A stretch of 7,255 nucleotides of DNA from an uncultured Clostridia bacterium. GTDB taxonomy: Bacteria; Bacillota; Clostridia; Christensenellales; Aristaeellaceae. Position numbers and translations under genes: made by a program. The notes beneath the pieces are model-generated. The model was not told where the DNA came from, did not search any database, and saw only the letters and a list, made by a program, of their open reading frames with translations. Positions 1 through 5,750 of this stretch are shown one piece after another (position 1 is the first letter of the stretch; each line of letters begins with the position of its first letter). The stretch covers positions 1 through 7,255 of the forward strand of contig CALCTW010000017.1 of NCBI GenBank assembly GCA_937907055.1, given 5' to 3'.

Positions 1-1
1 G

Positions 2-433
2 TTCGCCCTGCCAATCGGCACAGGTGAAGGCATACACGCCGGGATCAGTCAGCACGCTCACCGTGTTGGTCCAGGCGTCCAGCAGCTGCACGTTGAAGAA
101 GCGGTCTGCAGCGGGCATGGTGTAGATGATGGGTTCATCGCCCAGCTCCAGCCATACCTGAGAATATACCGTATCCACATTTGGCGTCACAACCGTCTTG
201 AACTGTGCGTTCAGGGTGCTCTGGCGATGGTCGAACTGATTGATCGGTGCCTTACCCGGGACGATAGTCGTCGTGTTGGTCGCGGAGACCTTCGTCGCAT
301 CCATCAGAACCAGCGGGAAGGCATAGATGTAGGCTTCTTCCAGGGTTGCCCATACGTCCGTAGTTCCCTCTGCTAAGGCAGCGCCGGACAGGAGCATCGA
401 AAGGCAAAGAATCAGAGCGGTCAGCTTTTTCAT
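2..433 (-). CDS. Secreted DUF1254-domain protein, partial (C-terminus beyond the window)
   Basis: Only the first 144 codons are present; the gene runs off the low-coordinate edge. The ATG at 433 is preceded by a TGAGGAG ribosome binding site that includes the stop codon of the sulfatase gene upstream. The first 22 residues form an export signal: MKK, a hydrophobic core (LTALILCLSMLLSG), then AALA-EG as a likely signal peptidase I site. No lipobox cysteine is seen. The mature part carries the hallmarks of DUF1254 N-terminal domains as I know them: EAYIYAFPLVLMD (about 33-45), PINQFDH (63-69), FKTVVTPNVDTVYSQVWLEL (78-97) and RFFNVQLLDAWTN (112-124). The family's biochemical role is not settled, and members often carry a following DUF1214 domain, which cannot be assessed here. 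The 14-bp gap to the sulfatase gene points to one transcript and a related job outside the membrane. That functional link is inference. Confidence 0.87.
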   Translation of the reverse strand, partial: MKKLTALILCLSMLLSGAALAEGTTDVWATLEEAYIYAFPLVLMDATKVSATNTTTIVPGKAPINQFDHRQSTLNAQFKTVVTPNVDTVYSQVWLELGDEPIIYTMPAADRFFNVQLLDAWTNTVSVLTDPGVYAFTCADWQGE

Positions 434-447
434 ATCGTTTGTACTCC

Positions 448-2430
448 TCAGGGCTCAACGATGTTGAAGAATCTGTACTGAGCGATCACGGTGATGGCAT
501 CCACAAGGCGGGTCAGGCAGGTCTCATCGCCCTCCTGAGCAACCAGCGCGGCAATGCCGTTGGCGTTCTTCTGCACGATGGACAGCAGACCCATGCGGTT
601 GGTGGTCCAGGTCACGTCAGCATCATTTGCCAGACAATTCTTCTGATACAGTACCACGCCGTTCTTCACGCGCAGCACATAGTTGCCGGTGGGCAGCACG
701 ACATTGGCAGTGAAGGTGAGGTCAGCAATCTTTTCGGTGTCGGCCAGGATGCCGATATACTCAAAGATCATTTCGGGGGACATGTGAGCGATGGCGTCAG
801 TATTGCCGCTGGCACGGTTGCCTTCATCCATGTTGGTGCCCAGACGCAGTTCCTGAGCGGCGCACAGATAGACATTGCGCCAGGGACCGGATTCGGCCTG
901 ATAACCCAGCTGCTCCAGCGCGTCGGCGCACAGGTAGCGGGCTTCCATGTTGGTGGGATCGGCAAAGACGAGGGTATTAGTGATCTGAGCCACCCACTGA
1001 TATTCGCCCTTGTCATAGTCAGCCTTGGCCATGGCCAGCACAGCGTTAGTATCGCCGAGATACTCAACCAGCTTCGTAGCATAGTCGGAAGGCGTCAGTT
1101 CAGCCAGATGGACGGGATTGGCATCGTACCAGCCCATGTACTTTTCATACACTGCCTTGGAGTTGTGGGCTACGGTGCCGTAGTACTGGCGGATGTACCA
1201 CACCTTCTCCAGTTCTTCGGGCAAACGGATCATGTTGGCAATCTCGGTATCAGTATAGCCCATGTTCATGTACAGCAGGGTCTGATCGTTGATGAACTTG
1301 TAGGCTGCTGCGGTGTTGATCAGATATTCCTGAATGGTCTCGTTGCCCCAGTGCGGCCAGTTGTGGCTCTGGAACACGACCTCAGCCTTGTCGCCGTACA
1401 TTGCCAGGGATTCCATGATGTATTCGGCCCAGGCGTTGCCGTCGCGAACCTGAGCGCCGCGCAGGGTGTACAAGTTGTGCATGGTACCGGTGCAGTTTTC
1501 GGCCATCCACAGGGCATTCTTGTCAGCGATCCAGAAATTCATTTCAGCGGGTGCCTCAGTACCGGGAGTCAGCTGGAATTCGATCTCCACGCCGTCGATC
1601 ACCATGACTTCACCGGTCTTGGTAATGCTCCTGGTGGGAGAGATGAAGCTGGCGGTACCCGTGGACTGGCCCATACCAATGCCGATGCACAGAGAACCGT
1701 TGGCATCGCCCTTGGTCAGGAAATTGCCGTACATATAGCTGGCTCTGCGGCTCATGGCGGAACCGGCATAGATGTTCTCGCTGATGGCATGCTCTTCAAA
1801 GCCTTCGGGCGCAATGACCTGCACCTTGCCGGCCAGCACGTCGTCCTCATTGATCACGCCGCGCACGCCGCCGAAGTGGTCAACGTGAGAGTGGCTGTAG
1901 ATCACCGCGTGAATGGGACGGTCGCCAAGATTGTCCTTGACCAGCTGCAGCGCAACCCGGGAGCACTCCACGGACATCAGGGGATCCACCACGATCCAGC
2001 CGGTCTCGCCTTCGATGAATGTGATATTGGTCATATCGTAGCCGCGCACCTGATAGATGCCTTCGGTGACCTGGAACAGGCCATAGATATTGTTCAGCTG
2101 CGTATCACGCCACAGGCTGGGATTGGCGGTATCGGGAGCAGCCCCCTTCAGGAGGTCATAGTTCTGGCTCCACACCAGCTTGCCGTCGTCGTTAAAGATC
2201 TCCAACACTTCAGGAGCATCGATGAAGCCCTTCTGCGCGTTGTCGAACTCACGAGTGTCGGTGAAGTCCAGCACCCGGTACACTTGCTGATTGGCGTCGA
2301 TCGTGTACTGGGTCGCGGGCTTGCTTTCGGCGTTCAGCCCAAGACCGGCGGTTTCCGCATGGCAGGGAGCAGCGATCGCCGTGAAGGCCAAAGCCGCGGA
2401 TAATGCAAAGGATGCCAATTTGCTTTTCAT
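448..2430 (-). CDS. Secreted SdsA1-type alkyl/aryl sulfatase (metallo-beta-lactamase superfamily)
   Basis: A 660-residue protein, full length for the SdsA1/YjcS family, whose known members hydrolyse alkyl sulfates such as dodecyl sulfate to an alcohol and sulfate using two zinc ions. Residues 1-25 are a signal peptide ending PCHA-ET, so it is exported. The metallo-beta-lactamase domain (about 110-365) carries H180-S-H182-V-D184-H185 followed by FGG. The remaining ligands expected by comparison with SdsA1 are also present: E292 in TPGTEAPAEMNF, E311 in MAENC, and H356 in QSHNWPHWG. Residues 380-525 match the family's helical dimerisation domain and about 535-655 the SCP2-like C-terminal domain. 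The start is supported by GGGAGG 8 bases before the ATG at 2430. The segment after E311 reads TGTMHNLYTLRGAQVRD, where family members I recall have TH in place of TG. The exact substrate cannot be read from sequence; secondary, branched or aryl sulfates are possible. It lies between a tetR gene and a DUF1254 gene. Confidence 0.95.
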   Translation of the reverse strand: MKSKLASFALSAALAFTAIAAPCHAETAGLGLNAESKPATQYTIDANQQVYRVLDFTDTREFDNAQKGFIDAPEVLEIFNDDGKLVWSQNYDLLKGAAPDTANPSLWRDTQLNNIYGLFQVTEGIYQVRGYDMTNITFIEGETGWIVVDPLMSVECSRVALQLVKDNLGDRPIHAVIYSHSHVDHFGGVRGVINEDDVLAGKVQVIAPEGFEEHAISENIYAGSAMSRRASYMYGNFLTKGDANGSLCIGIGMGQSTGTASFISPTRSITKTGEVMVIDGVEIEFQLTPGTEAPAEMNFWIADKNALWMAENCTGTMHNLYTLRGAQVRDGNAWAEYIMESLAMYGDKAEVVFQSHNWPHWGNETIQEYLINTAAAYKFINDQTLLYMNMGYTDTEIANMIRLPEELEKVWYIRQYYGTVAHNSKAVYEKYMGWYDANPVHLAELTPSDYATKLVEYLGDTNAVLAMAKADYDKGEYQWVAQITNTLVFADPTNMEARYLCADALEQLGYQAESGPWRNVYLCAAQELRLGTNMDEGNRASGNTDAIAHMSPEMIFEYIGILADTEKIADLTFTANVVLPTGNYVLRVKNGVVLYQKNCLANDADVTWTTNRMGLLSIVQKNANGIAALVAQEGDETCLTRLVDAITVIAQYRFFNIVEP

Positions 2431-2438
2431 GATAGATT

Positions 2439-2444
2439 CCTCCC
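2439..2444 (-). promoter_or_regulatory. Ribosome binding site of the sulfatase gene
   Basis: GGGAGG on the minus strand, 8 bases before the ATG at 2430. It fixes the start of the sulfatase ahead of its signal peptide. Confidence 0.85.
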
Positions 2445-2454
2445 TATTCTTTTA

Positions 2455-2471
2455 AAAGTCATTCTGACTTT
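2455..2471. repeat. Perfect 7-bp inverted repeat with 3-base loop in the sulfatase leader
   Basis: AAAGTCA-TTC-TGACTTT is perfectly symmetric outside the 3-base centre. It lies about 10 bases upstream of the sulfatase ribosome binding site, inside the predicted mRNA leader. It could be a small RNA hairpin affecting translation or mRNA stability, or a DNA-binding site. Only the symmetry is seen; the role is inference. Confidence 0.6.
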
Positions 2472-2485
2472 GGTTTCATGGCGTT

Positions 2486-2504
2486 TTACACTATTCATTA
2501 CACT
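2486..2504. repeat. Direct repeat TTACACT x2 at a 12-bp interval in the sulfatase leader
   Basis: The heptamer TTACACT occurs at 2486-2492 and 2498-2504, start to start 12 bp apart, a little over one helical turn. A third copy lies in the tetR leader at 3458-3464, with similar flanks (CGTTT upstream, ATTC downstream). This suggests a shared protein-binding site, possibly for the TetR regulator. Confidence 0.45.
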
Positions 2505-2507
2505 GCG

Positions 2508-2540
2508 CTTCACAAAAGAAGCGTCACTTCGTTTGTGAAA
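2508..2540. promoter_or_regulatory. Probable operator: imperfect inverted repeat over the sulfatase -10 and transcription start
   Basis: The arms TTCACAAAAGAAG (2509-2521) and CTTCGTTTGTGAA (2527-2539) pair at 12 of 13 positions around a 5-base spacer. The repeat starts at the -10 element and covers the predicted start and about 20 bases of leader, so a dimer bound here would block RNA polymerase. A further TTCACA at 2550-2555 faces the TGTGAA at 2534-2539 across 10 bases, giving a second overlapping dyad between -35 and -10. The neighbouring TetR protein is the natural candidate ligand-responsive repressor; that assignment is inference. Confidence 0.6.
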
Positions 2541-2566
2541 ATATCATACTTCACAGGACTTGTCAA
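2538..2566 (-). promoter_or_regulatory. Sigma-70/sigma-A promoter of the sulfatase-DUF1254 unit
   Basis: On the minus strand, a perfect -35 TTGACA (2561-2566) is followed after exactly 17 bases by the -10 TATTTT (2538-2543). Transcription would begin near 2531, giving a leader of about 100 bases. The near-consensus strength together with the overlapping dyads suggests a strong promoter that is held off by a repressor. Confidence 0.75.
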
Positions 2567-2666
2567 GAGGGAATAAACGATTATTTGATTGTATACATCA
2601 GGGCGGAGGCATTTGATCAACTTCCTTTATCAGAGAAGAGAATCACCCCTGAAACAGAAAAAGCCA
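2567..2666. other. Gene-free remainder of the tetR-sulfatase gap
   Basis: The gap between the sulfatase start and the tetR stop (2431-2779) is about 350 bases. Its low-coordinate part holds the sulfatase leader, operator and promoter, and its high-coordinate part holds the tetR terminator. In the 100 bases between them I see no open frame with a ribosome binding site, no RNA gene and no further repeat. Confidence 0.5.
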
Positions 2667-2704
2667 TAAAAAAAGCCCGACACCGCGCAAACGCGATCGC
2701 CGGG
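2667..2704 (-). terminator. Rho-independent terminator after tetR
   Basis: On the minus strand, CCCGGCGATCGCG (2692-2704), a loop TTTG, and CGCGGTGTCGGG (2676-2687) form a GC-rich stem with paired ends and an imperfect middle, followed by C and seven Ts (2668-2674). It lies about 75 bases after the tetR stop and upstream of the sulfatase promoter, so tetR and the sulfatase are probably separate transcripts. Confidence 0.75.
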
Positions 2705-2779
2705 TATAAGCAGGATCAATGAGAGGGTTATAGGCTTATTTTTCATGAAGAGCGGACAATGCAGTTCCTGCTGTTTATG

Positions 2780-3445
2780 TTAACGCGATACTGCATGATC
2801 AGAGGTACACCAGGAGAGGATCATCTCTTGTGCGATGCGCAGTTCCTGGGTATGGTCTTCCTCACCGCGGCTGGCCCATACGATGCCCTGCGCATATCGC
2901 TCTGCCATGGCCAGCATACCGATAGCGATGGTGGTAAACAAGACGTCCTCCGGAATATCTGTACGGATGCTGTGATCCGTCTGAGCGCGTTGATATGCAA
3001 TACGAAACACCGAATGGATCGATTCCAGAGGATCCAGATGTTCCTTCAGTTCCTCGTTCTTTGTTTGCTGGCGATTGATGAAGGTCTTGTAATTACCGCT
3101 GAAACGCAGCAGCGCAGGCTGCTGCCGGTACAGGCGGATCATATTCTCGGTATAATTCCGGATCATCTCGTAGGCTGACAGCTGCGCATACTGTTCCAGA
3201 CCAACTTGCGCATAGCTTTCCTTCCACACGGCGCTCCAGGCCATGCCACTGATAGCCACGACCAGCTTTTCCTTGGTCTGATAATACTTGAACAGGGTTG
3301 TTGGCCCCACCTCAGCTGCCGCCGCGACAGCATTCATGCTGACATTTTCGATACCCTGCTCAGAAAACAGTCTGAAGCCTGCCTCAAGGATCCGTTTCCT
3401 CCTGCGTGCCTCATCGAGCGTATCTTTTTCAATATTTCTTGGCAT
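2780..3445 (-). CDS. TetR/AcrR-family transcriptional regulator
   Basis: A 221-residue protein of typical TetR length. The N-terminal DNA-binding domain is clear. Helix 1 is about residues 13-29 (ARRRKRILEAGFRLFSEQG). The helix-turn-helix is about 36-57 (SMNAVAAAAEVGPTTLFKYY), followed by TKEKLV (57-62), the family's signature joint with helix 4. The rest (about 65-221) is helical with no recognisable ligand motif, as usual for the divergent C-terminal dimerisation/effector domain. The start is supported by CGGAGT 6 bases before the ATG at 3445. It lies in tandem upstream of the sulfatase gene but with its own promoter and terminator. Its likely role is repression of the sulfatase-DUF1254 unit, perhaps relieved by a sulfated or amphipathic compound; control of genes elsewhere is equally possible on sequence alone. 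Confidence 0.95.
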   Translation of the reverse strand: MPRNIEKDTLDEARRRKRILEAGFRLFSEQGIENVSMNAVAAAAEVGPTTLFKYYQTKEKLVVAISGMAWSAVWKESYAQVGLEQYAQLSAYEMIRNYTENMIRLYRQQPALLRFSGNYKTFINRQQTKNEELKEHLDPLESIHSVFRIAYQRAQTDHSIRTDIPEDVLFTTIAIGMLAMAERYAQGIVWASRGEEDHTQELRIAQEMILSWCTSDHAVSR

Positions 3446-3457
3446 GTTTGACTCCGT

Positions 3458-3470
3458 TTACACTTTATTC
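3458..3470. promoter_or_regulatory. TTACACT motif in the tetR leader, shared with the sulfatase leader
   Basis: CGTTTACACTTTATTC (3455-3470) resembles CGTTTTACACTATTC (2482-2496) in the sulfatase leader. It lies just upstream of the tetR ribosome binding site, so it falls within transcribed leader in both genes. It could be an autoregulatory operator or an RNA element; the role is inference. Confidence 0.4.
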
Positions 3471-3495
3471 GGAAAGGGAGAACCGCTTCAACAGG

Positions 3496-3524
3496 AGCGT
3501 ACCATATAGAGATATGTATGTCAA
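3496..3524 (-). promoter_or_regulatory. Promoter of tetR
   Basis: On the minus strand, a -35 TTGACA (3519-3524) lies 17 bases from a weak -10 TACGCT (3496-3501), which keeps the key T, A and final T. Transcription would start near 3489, about 44 bases before the tetR ATG. The perfect -35 and correct spacing make it plausible; an AT-rich TATGGT with a shorter spacer is a less likely alternative. Confidence 0.55.
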
Positions 3525-3731
3525 CTGGTTTGGATGCTCCGGCGAATATCAATCCCGGATGCTCTGCAATCTCTGTTTCAAACAATCTTTGCTGCAAAAT
3601 CAATGGAGAGCGAAGTCCGTTGTTGGGTACGGTCTCACATATATATGCAGCCACGCTTAACGGCATGCGATCTCTCATGCATAGGGGTAAAGAGAATCCT
3701 CGATTGATTCACCCATAGATAACATAAAAAC
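3525..3731. other. Gene-free spacer between the tetR promoter and the upstream terminator
   Basis: This is part of a gap of more than 300 bases without a supported gene. The only sizeable minus-strand frame (3334-3678) has no ribosome binding site, no recognisable motif, and runs 112 bases into tetR. No tRNA, repeat array or convincing riboswitch-like structure is visible. Confidence 0.5.
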
Positions 3732-3765
3732 GAGGCCTTCGTATTCGTCATAACACGAAGGCCTC
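3732..3765 (-). terminator. Strong stem-loop terminator of the rsmH-rsmI unit
   Basis: GAGGCCTTCGT (3732-3742) and ACGAAGGCCTC (3755-3765) form a perfect 11-bp stem with a 12-base loop. On the minus strand it is followed by GTTTTTA. It comes about 145 bases after the rsmI stop but only 6 bases after the stop of the VOC-like remnant, as though it originally ended that gene. On the plus strand no T-run follows. Confidence 0.8.
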
Positions 3766-3771
3766 TTCACA

Positions 3772-3858
3772 TCAGTCTTGTCCGAACAACTCAATGGCAT
3801 TGCCGTCCGGCATTTGTCCGAAAGTCTTGCCATTGATTATTCTATATTCTGTTGTTCA
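3772..3858 (-). pseudogene. Possible VOC/glyoxalase-type C-terminal remnant
   Basis: This minus-strand frame is open from the stop at 3856-3858 to the TGA at 3772-3774. It reads TTEYRIINGKTFGQ and then MPDGNAIELFGQD. The PDGNAIELF string resembles the DPDGN-IELF end of VOC-fold (glyoxalase-like) proteins, where the glutamate is a metal ligand. There is no start codon or ribosome binding site. Upstream, toward rsmI, another frame is open (EAILNISMVMLHRN), which would fit a frameshifted relic. The terminator immediately after its stop supports a former gene end. With so few residues, chance resemblance is possible. Confidence 0.35.
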
Positions 3859-3908
3859 TGCTGTGCGTTCCTATGAAGCATCACCATGGAGATATTCAGG
3901 ATCGCTTC

Positions 3909-4766
3909 TCACTCTTCAAAAAAGGCCTTCAGCTTCAAAGATGCCGCGTAAACGCGGTTTTTCTTTTCGCCCTCGTCCTGCAGTTCGCGCATCGCGTCCC
4001 GCATTTCCATGCCGTTCAGCATCTTTTCAAAAAGGCGCGCTTCCACTGAGATATCAGTATTCACCGTTTTTTCCTCCGGCAGCGTGACCGCGCGCAGATC
4101 CAGCACCAGGCAGTACTCCCCTTTATCGCTCTTCTCATTGCCCTCCAGCATGGCCAGCACCTCCTCCGCGCTGCCGCGGATGGTGAGCTCATGCAGCTTG
4201 GTCAGATCGCAGGAGGCGGAGATCCGCGCGCCGGGAAGGGTGCTTGTGATCGCCTGCACCAGTTCCTTCACTCGATAGGGAGATTCGTGCACGATGGCGC
4301 AGGGCGTTTTACGCGCCAGATCGATGAGTTTTTCTTTTAGTTCTTTATTTTCACGCGGCAGAAAACCGCAGAAGGTGAACTCCGTGATATCAAAGCCGCT
4401 CACGCTCATGGCTGCCGCCATGGCGCTGGGGCCCGCGACCGCAATGACCGGGATCCCGGCCACTGCGGCTTCCTTGACGATATAGGTGCCGGGATCGGAG
4501 ATCGCCGGGGTACCGGCATCGGTCACGACCGCCACATCGATCTCCTCCGCCAGCATACGCTGGACGATCGTACCGCTCTTCCCCTTTTCATTGTGCTGAT
4601 GACAGGAAGTCAGCGGTGTTTCGATGCCGAAATGATTGCAAAGCTTCATGGTGACCCGCGTATCCTCCGCCGCGATCAGGGAAACGCTCTTCAGCGTTTC
4701 GATCGCCCGGGGGCTCATATCCCCCAGATTGCCGATCGGGGTCGCCACCACATAAAGTGTACTCAT
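3909..4766 (-). CDS. rsmI: 16S rRNA (cytidine-1402-2'-O)-methyltransferase RsmI
   Basis: A 285-residue cytoplasmic enzyme that uses S-adenosylmethionine to methylate the 2'-OH of C1402 in the 30S decoding centre. The tetrapyrrole-methylase-type fold is shown by VATPIGNLGD (7-16), AAEDTR (32-37), CHQHNE (55-60), VTDAGTPAISDPG (81-93), PVIAVAGPSAMAAAMSVSGF (106-125), GFLPR (134-138) and HESPYR (160-165), all standard RsmI blocks. The C-terminal 50 residues are a charged helical tail, also typical. Its ATG at 4766 overlaps the rsmH stop as ATGA, and its ribosome binding site (GAGGAACAGGA) lies within the end of rsmH, so translation is probably coupled. Length and motifs show no sign of damage. 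Confidence 0.98.
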   Translation of the reverse strand: MSTLYVVATPIGNLGDMSPRAIETLKSVSLIAAEDTRVTMKLCNHFGIETPLTSCHQHNEKGKSGTIVQRMLAEEIDVAVVTDAGTPAISDPGTYIVKEAAVAGIPVIAVAGPSAMAAAMSVSGFDITEFTFCGFLPRENKELKEKLIDLARKTPCAIVHESPYRVKELVQAITSTLPGARISASCDLTKLHELTIRGSAEEVLAMLEGNEKSDKGEYCLVLDLRAVTLPEEKTVNTDISVEARLFEKMLNGMEMRDAMRELQDEGEKKNRVYAASLKLKAFFEE

Positions 4767-5695
4767 TCCTGTTCCTCTTTTTTATAGAATACGCGCAGCA
4801 TGGCACTGTGCGAACGGCTGTTGCGCAGGATCTCTTCCCTGCTCGGCTTGATGCCGCTGCCGGCCTTGCCGCGGCTGACCGCGCCGCAGGTGCAGATGGG
4901 CGCCTTGGGCGGGCAGGTGCAGGGATTCTGCATGCTTCTGAAAGCATGCTTCACCAGCCTGTCCTCGATGGAGTGGAAGGTGATCACACACAGCGTGCCG
5001 CCGGGCTTTAAAATATCCACCCAGTCCGAAAGCGCCTGCTTCAGCGGCGCGATCTCGTCATTTACCGCGATGCGGACGGCTTGAAAGGTCCTGCGCGCCG
5101 GATGTCCGTCATCCTTGCGGCGGACAGCCTTGGGAATGGCCGCGTCCACGACGGCGACCAGATCCATGGTGGTCTCCAGCGGCTTGATCTTACGCTTTTC
5201 GCAAAGCACCTTGGCAATGCGGGCAGCCCATTTCTCATCGCCGTAATCGTACAGGATCTGCGTAAATTCCTTTTCGGAAACGGTATTCACATATTCCGCG
5301 GCGGTGATGCCCTGAGACGGATCCATACGCATATCCAGCGGCGCTTCCTCATGATAGGAAAAGCCGCGCTCCGCGTTATCCAGCTGATAACTGCTGACAC
5401 CCAGATCCAGCAGACCGCCGTCCGCCATCACACCTTCCGGCAGCAGCATCTTCACATCGTGGAAATTGCCGTGAATGGCGTGAAAGCCGGGATAACCCTT
5501 CAGGCGCTCGGAAGCCGCCGCGATGGCCGCTTCATCCCGGTCGATCCCATACAGCGTGCCTTCCCCCATTGCCTTCAGAATGGCTTCGCTGTGACCGCCG
5601 CCGCCGAGGGTGCCGTCAACAAACACGCCGTCCTTCTTCGGGGACAGTTCTTCCAATACTTCATCAAGCAATACAGGAACGTGTGAAAACTGCAT
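4763..5695 (-). CDS. rsmH: 16S rRNA (cytosine-1402-N4)-methyltransferase RsmH (MraW)
   Basis: A 310-residue cytoplasmic methyltransferase that adds the N4 methyl of m4Cm1402 in 16S rRNA, the base also modified by RsmI. Motifs in order: HVPVLLDEVLEEL (5-17), DGTLGGGGHS for SAM binding (27-36), LDLGVSSYQLDNAERGFSY (96-114), PLDMRMD (119-125), YGDEKWAARIA (151-161), RRTFQAVRIAVNDE (201-214), ITFHSIEDRLVKHAF (238-252), a CxC-x6-CxC cysteine cluster (C259, C261, C268, C270) usual in many Gram-positive RsmH proteins, and NSRSHSAMLRV (292-302). GGAGG lies 4 bases before the ATG. The gene usually sits between mraZ and ftsL in the division cluster; here it has its own promoter after valS and is followed by rsmI. 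Confidence 0.98.
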   Translation of the reverse strand: MQFSHVPVLLDEVLEELSPKKDGVFVDGTLGGGGHSEAILKAMGEGTLYGIDRDEAAIAAASERLKGYPGFHAIHGNFHDVKMLLPEGVMADGGLLDLGVSSYQLDNAERGFSYHEEAPLDMRMDPSQGITAAEYVNTVSEKEFTQILYDYGDEKWAARIAKVLCEKRKIKPLETTMDLVAVVDAAIPKAVRRKDDGHPARRTFQAVRIAVNDEIAPLKQALSDWVDILKPGGTLCVITFHSIEDRLVKHAFRSMQNPCTCPPKAPICTCGAVSRGKAGSGIKPSREEILRNSRSHSAMLRVFYKKEEQE

Positions 5696-5699
5696 AATG

Positions 5700-5704
5700 C
5701 CTCC
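5700..5704 (-). promoter_or_regulatory. Ribosome binding site of rsmH
   Basis: GGAGG on the minus strand with a short 4-base spacer to the ATG at 5695. It supports the start, and the protein begins at the family's usual point (MQFSHVPVLL). Confidence 0.8.
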
Positions 5705-5722
5705 AGGAATTTGATTGATTCT

Positions 5723-5750
5723 ATTATACCGAAATCAGCCCAAAAATCAA
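5723..5750 (-). promoter_or_regulatory. Promoter of rsmH-rsmI
   Basis: On the minus strand, TTGATT (5745-5750) is followed after 16 bases by a perfect -10 TATAAT (5723-5728). Transcription would start near 5716, giving a short leader of about 20 bases. The -35 element lies inside the T-rich tail of the upstream valS terminator, so terminator and promoter are packed together. Confidence 0.7.

Noticed and set aside
439..2403. 654-codon plus-strand open frame lying across the sulfatase gene
   Set aside because: It is in exact codon register opposite a clear sulfatase, has no recognisable motif, and is explained by the sulfatase lacking TTA, CTA and TCA codons.
2534..2555. CRP-like site TGTGAA...TTCACA
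   Set aside because: The half-sites are separated by 10 bases (TGTGA-N12-TCACA) instead of the N6 spacing of CRP sites, and the site sits between -35 and -10, where an activator would not act.
2759..3178. 139-codon plus-strand frame opposite tetR
   Set aside because: It lies opposite the TetR coding sequence, lacks a ribosome binding site and carries no motif.
3334..3678. 114-codon minus-strand frame upstream of and overlapping tetR
   Set aside because: No ribosome binding site, no family resemblance, and it runs over the tetR promoter and 112 bases into the tetR coding region in another frame.
3660..3682. Short GCATG...CATGC inverted repeat
   Set aside because: Only 5 bp arms with no nearby promoter, T-run or gene start; expected by chance.
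5081..5686. 201-codon plus-strand frame opposite rsmH
   Set aside because: It is the in-register antisense of a gene with many conserved RsmH motifs, so it is a shadow.
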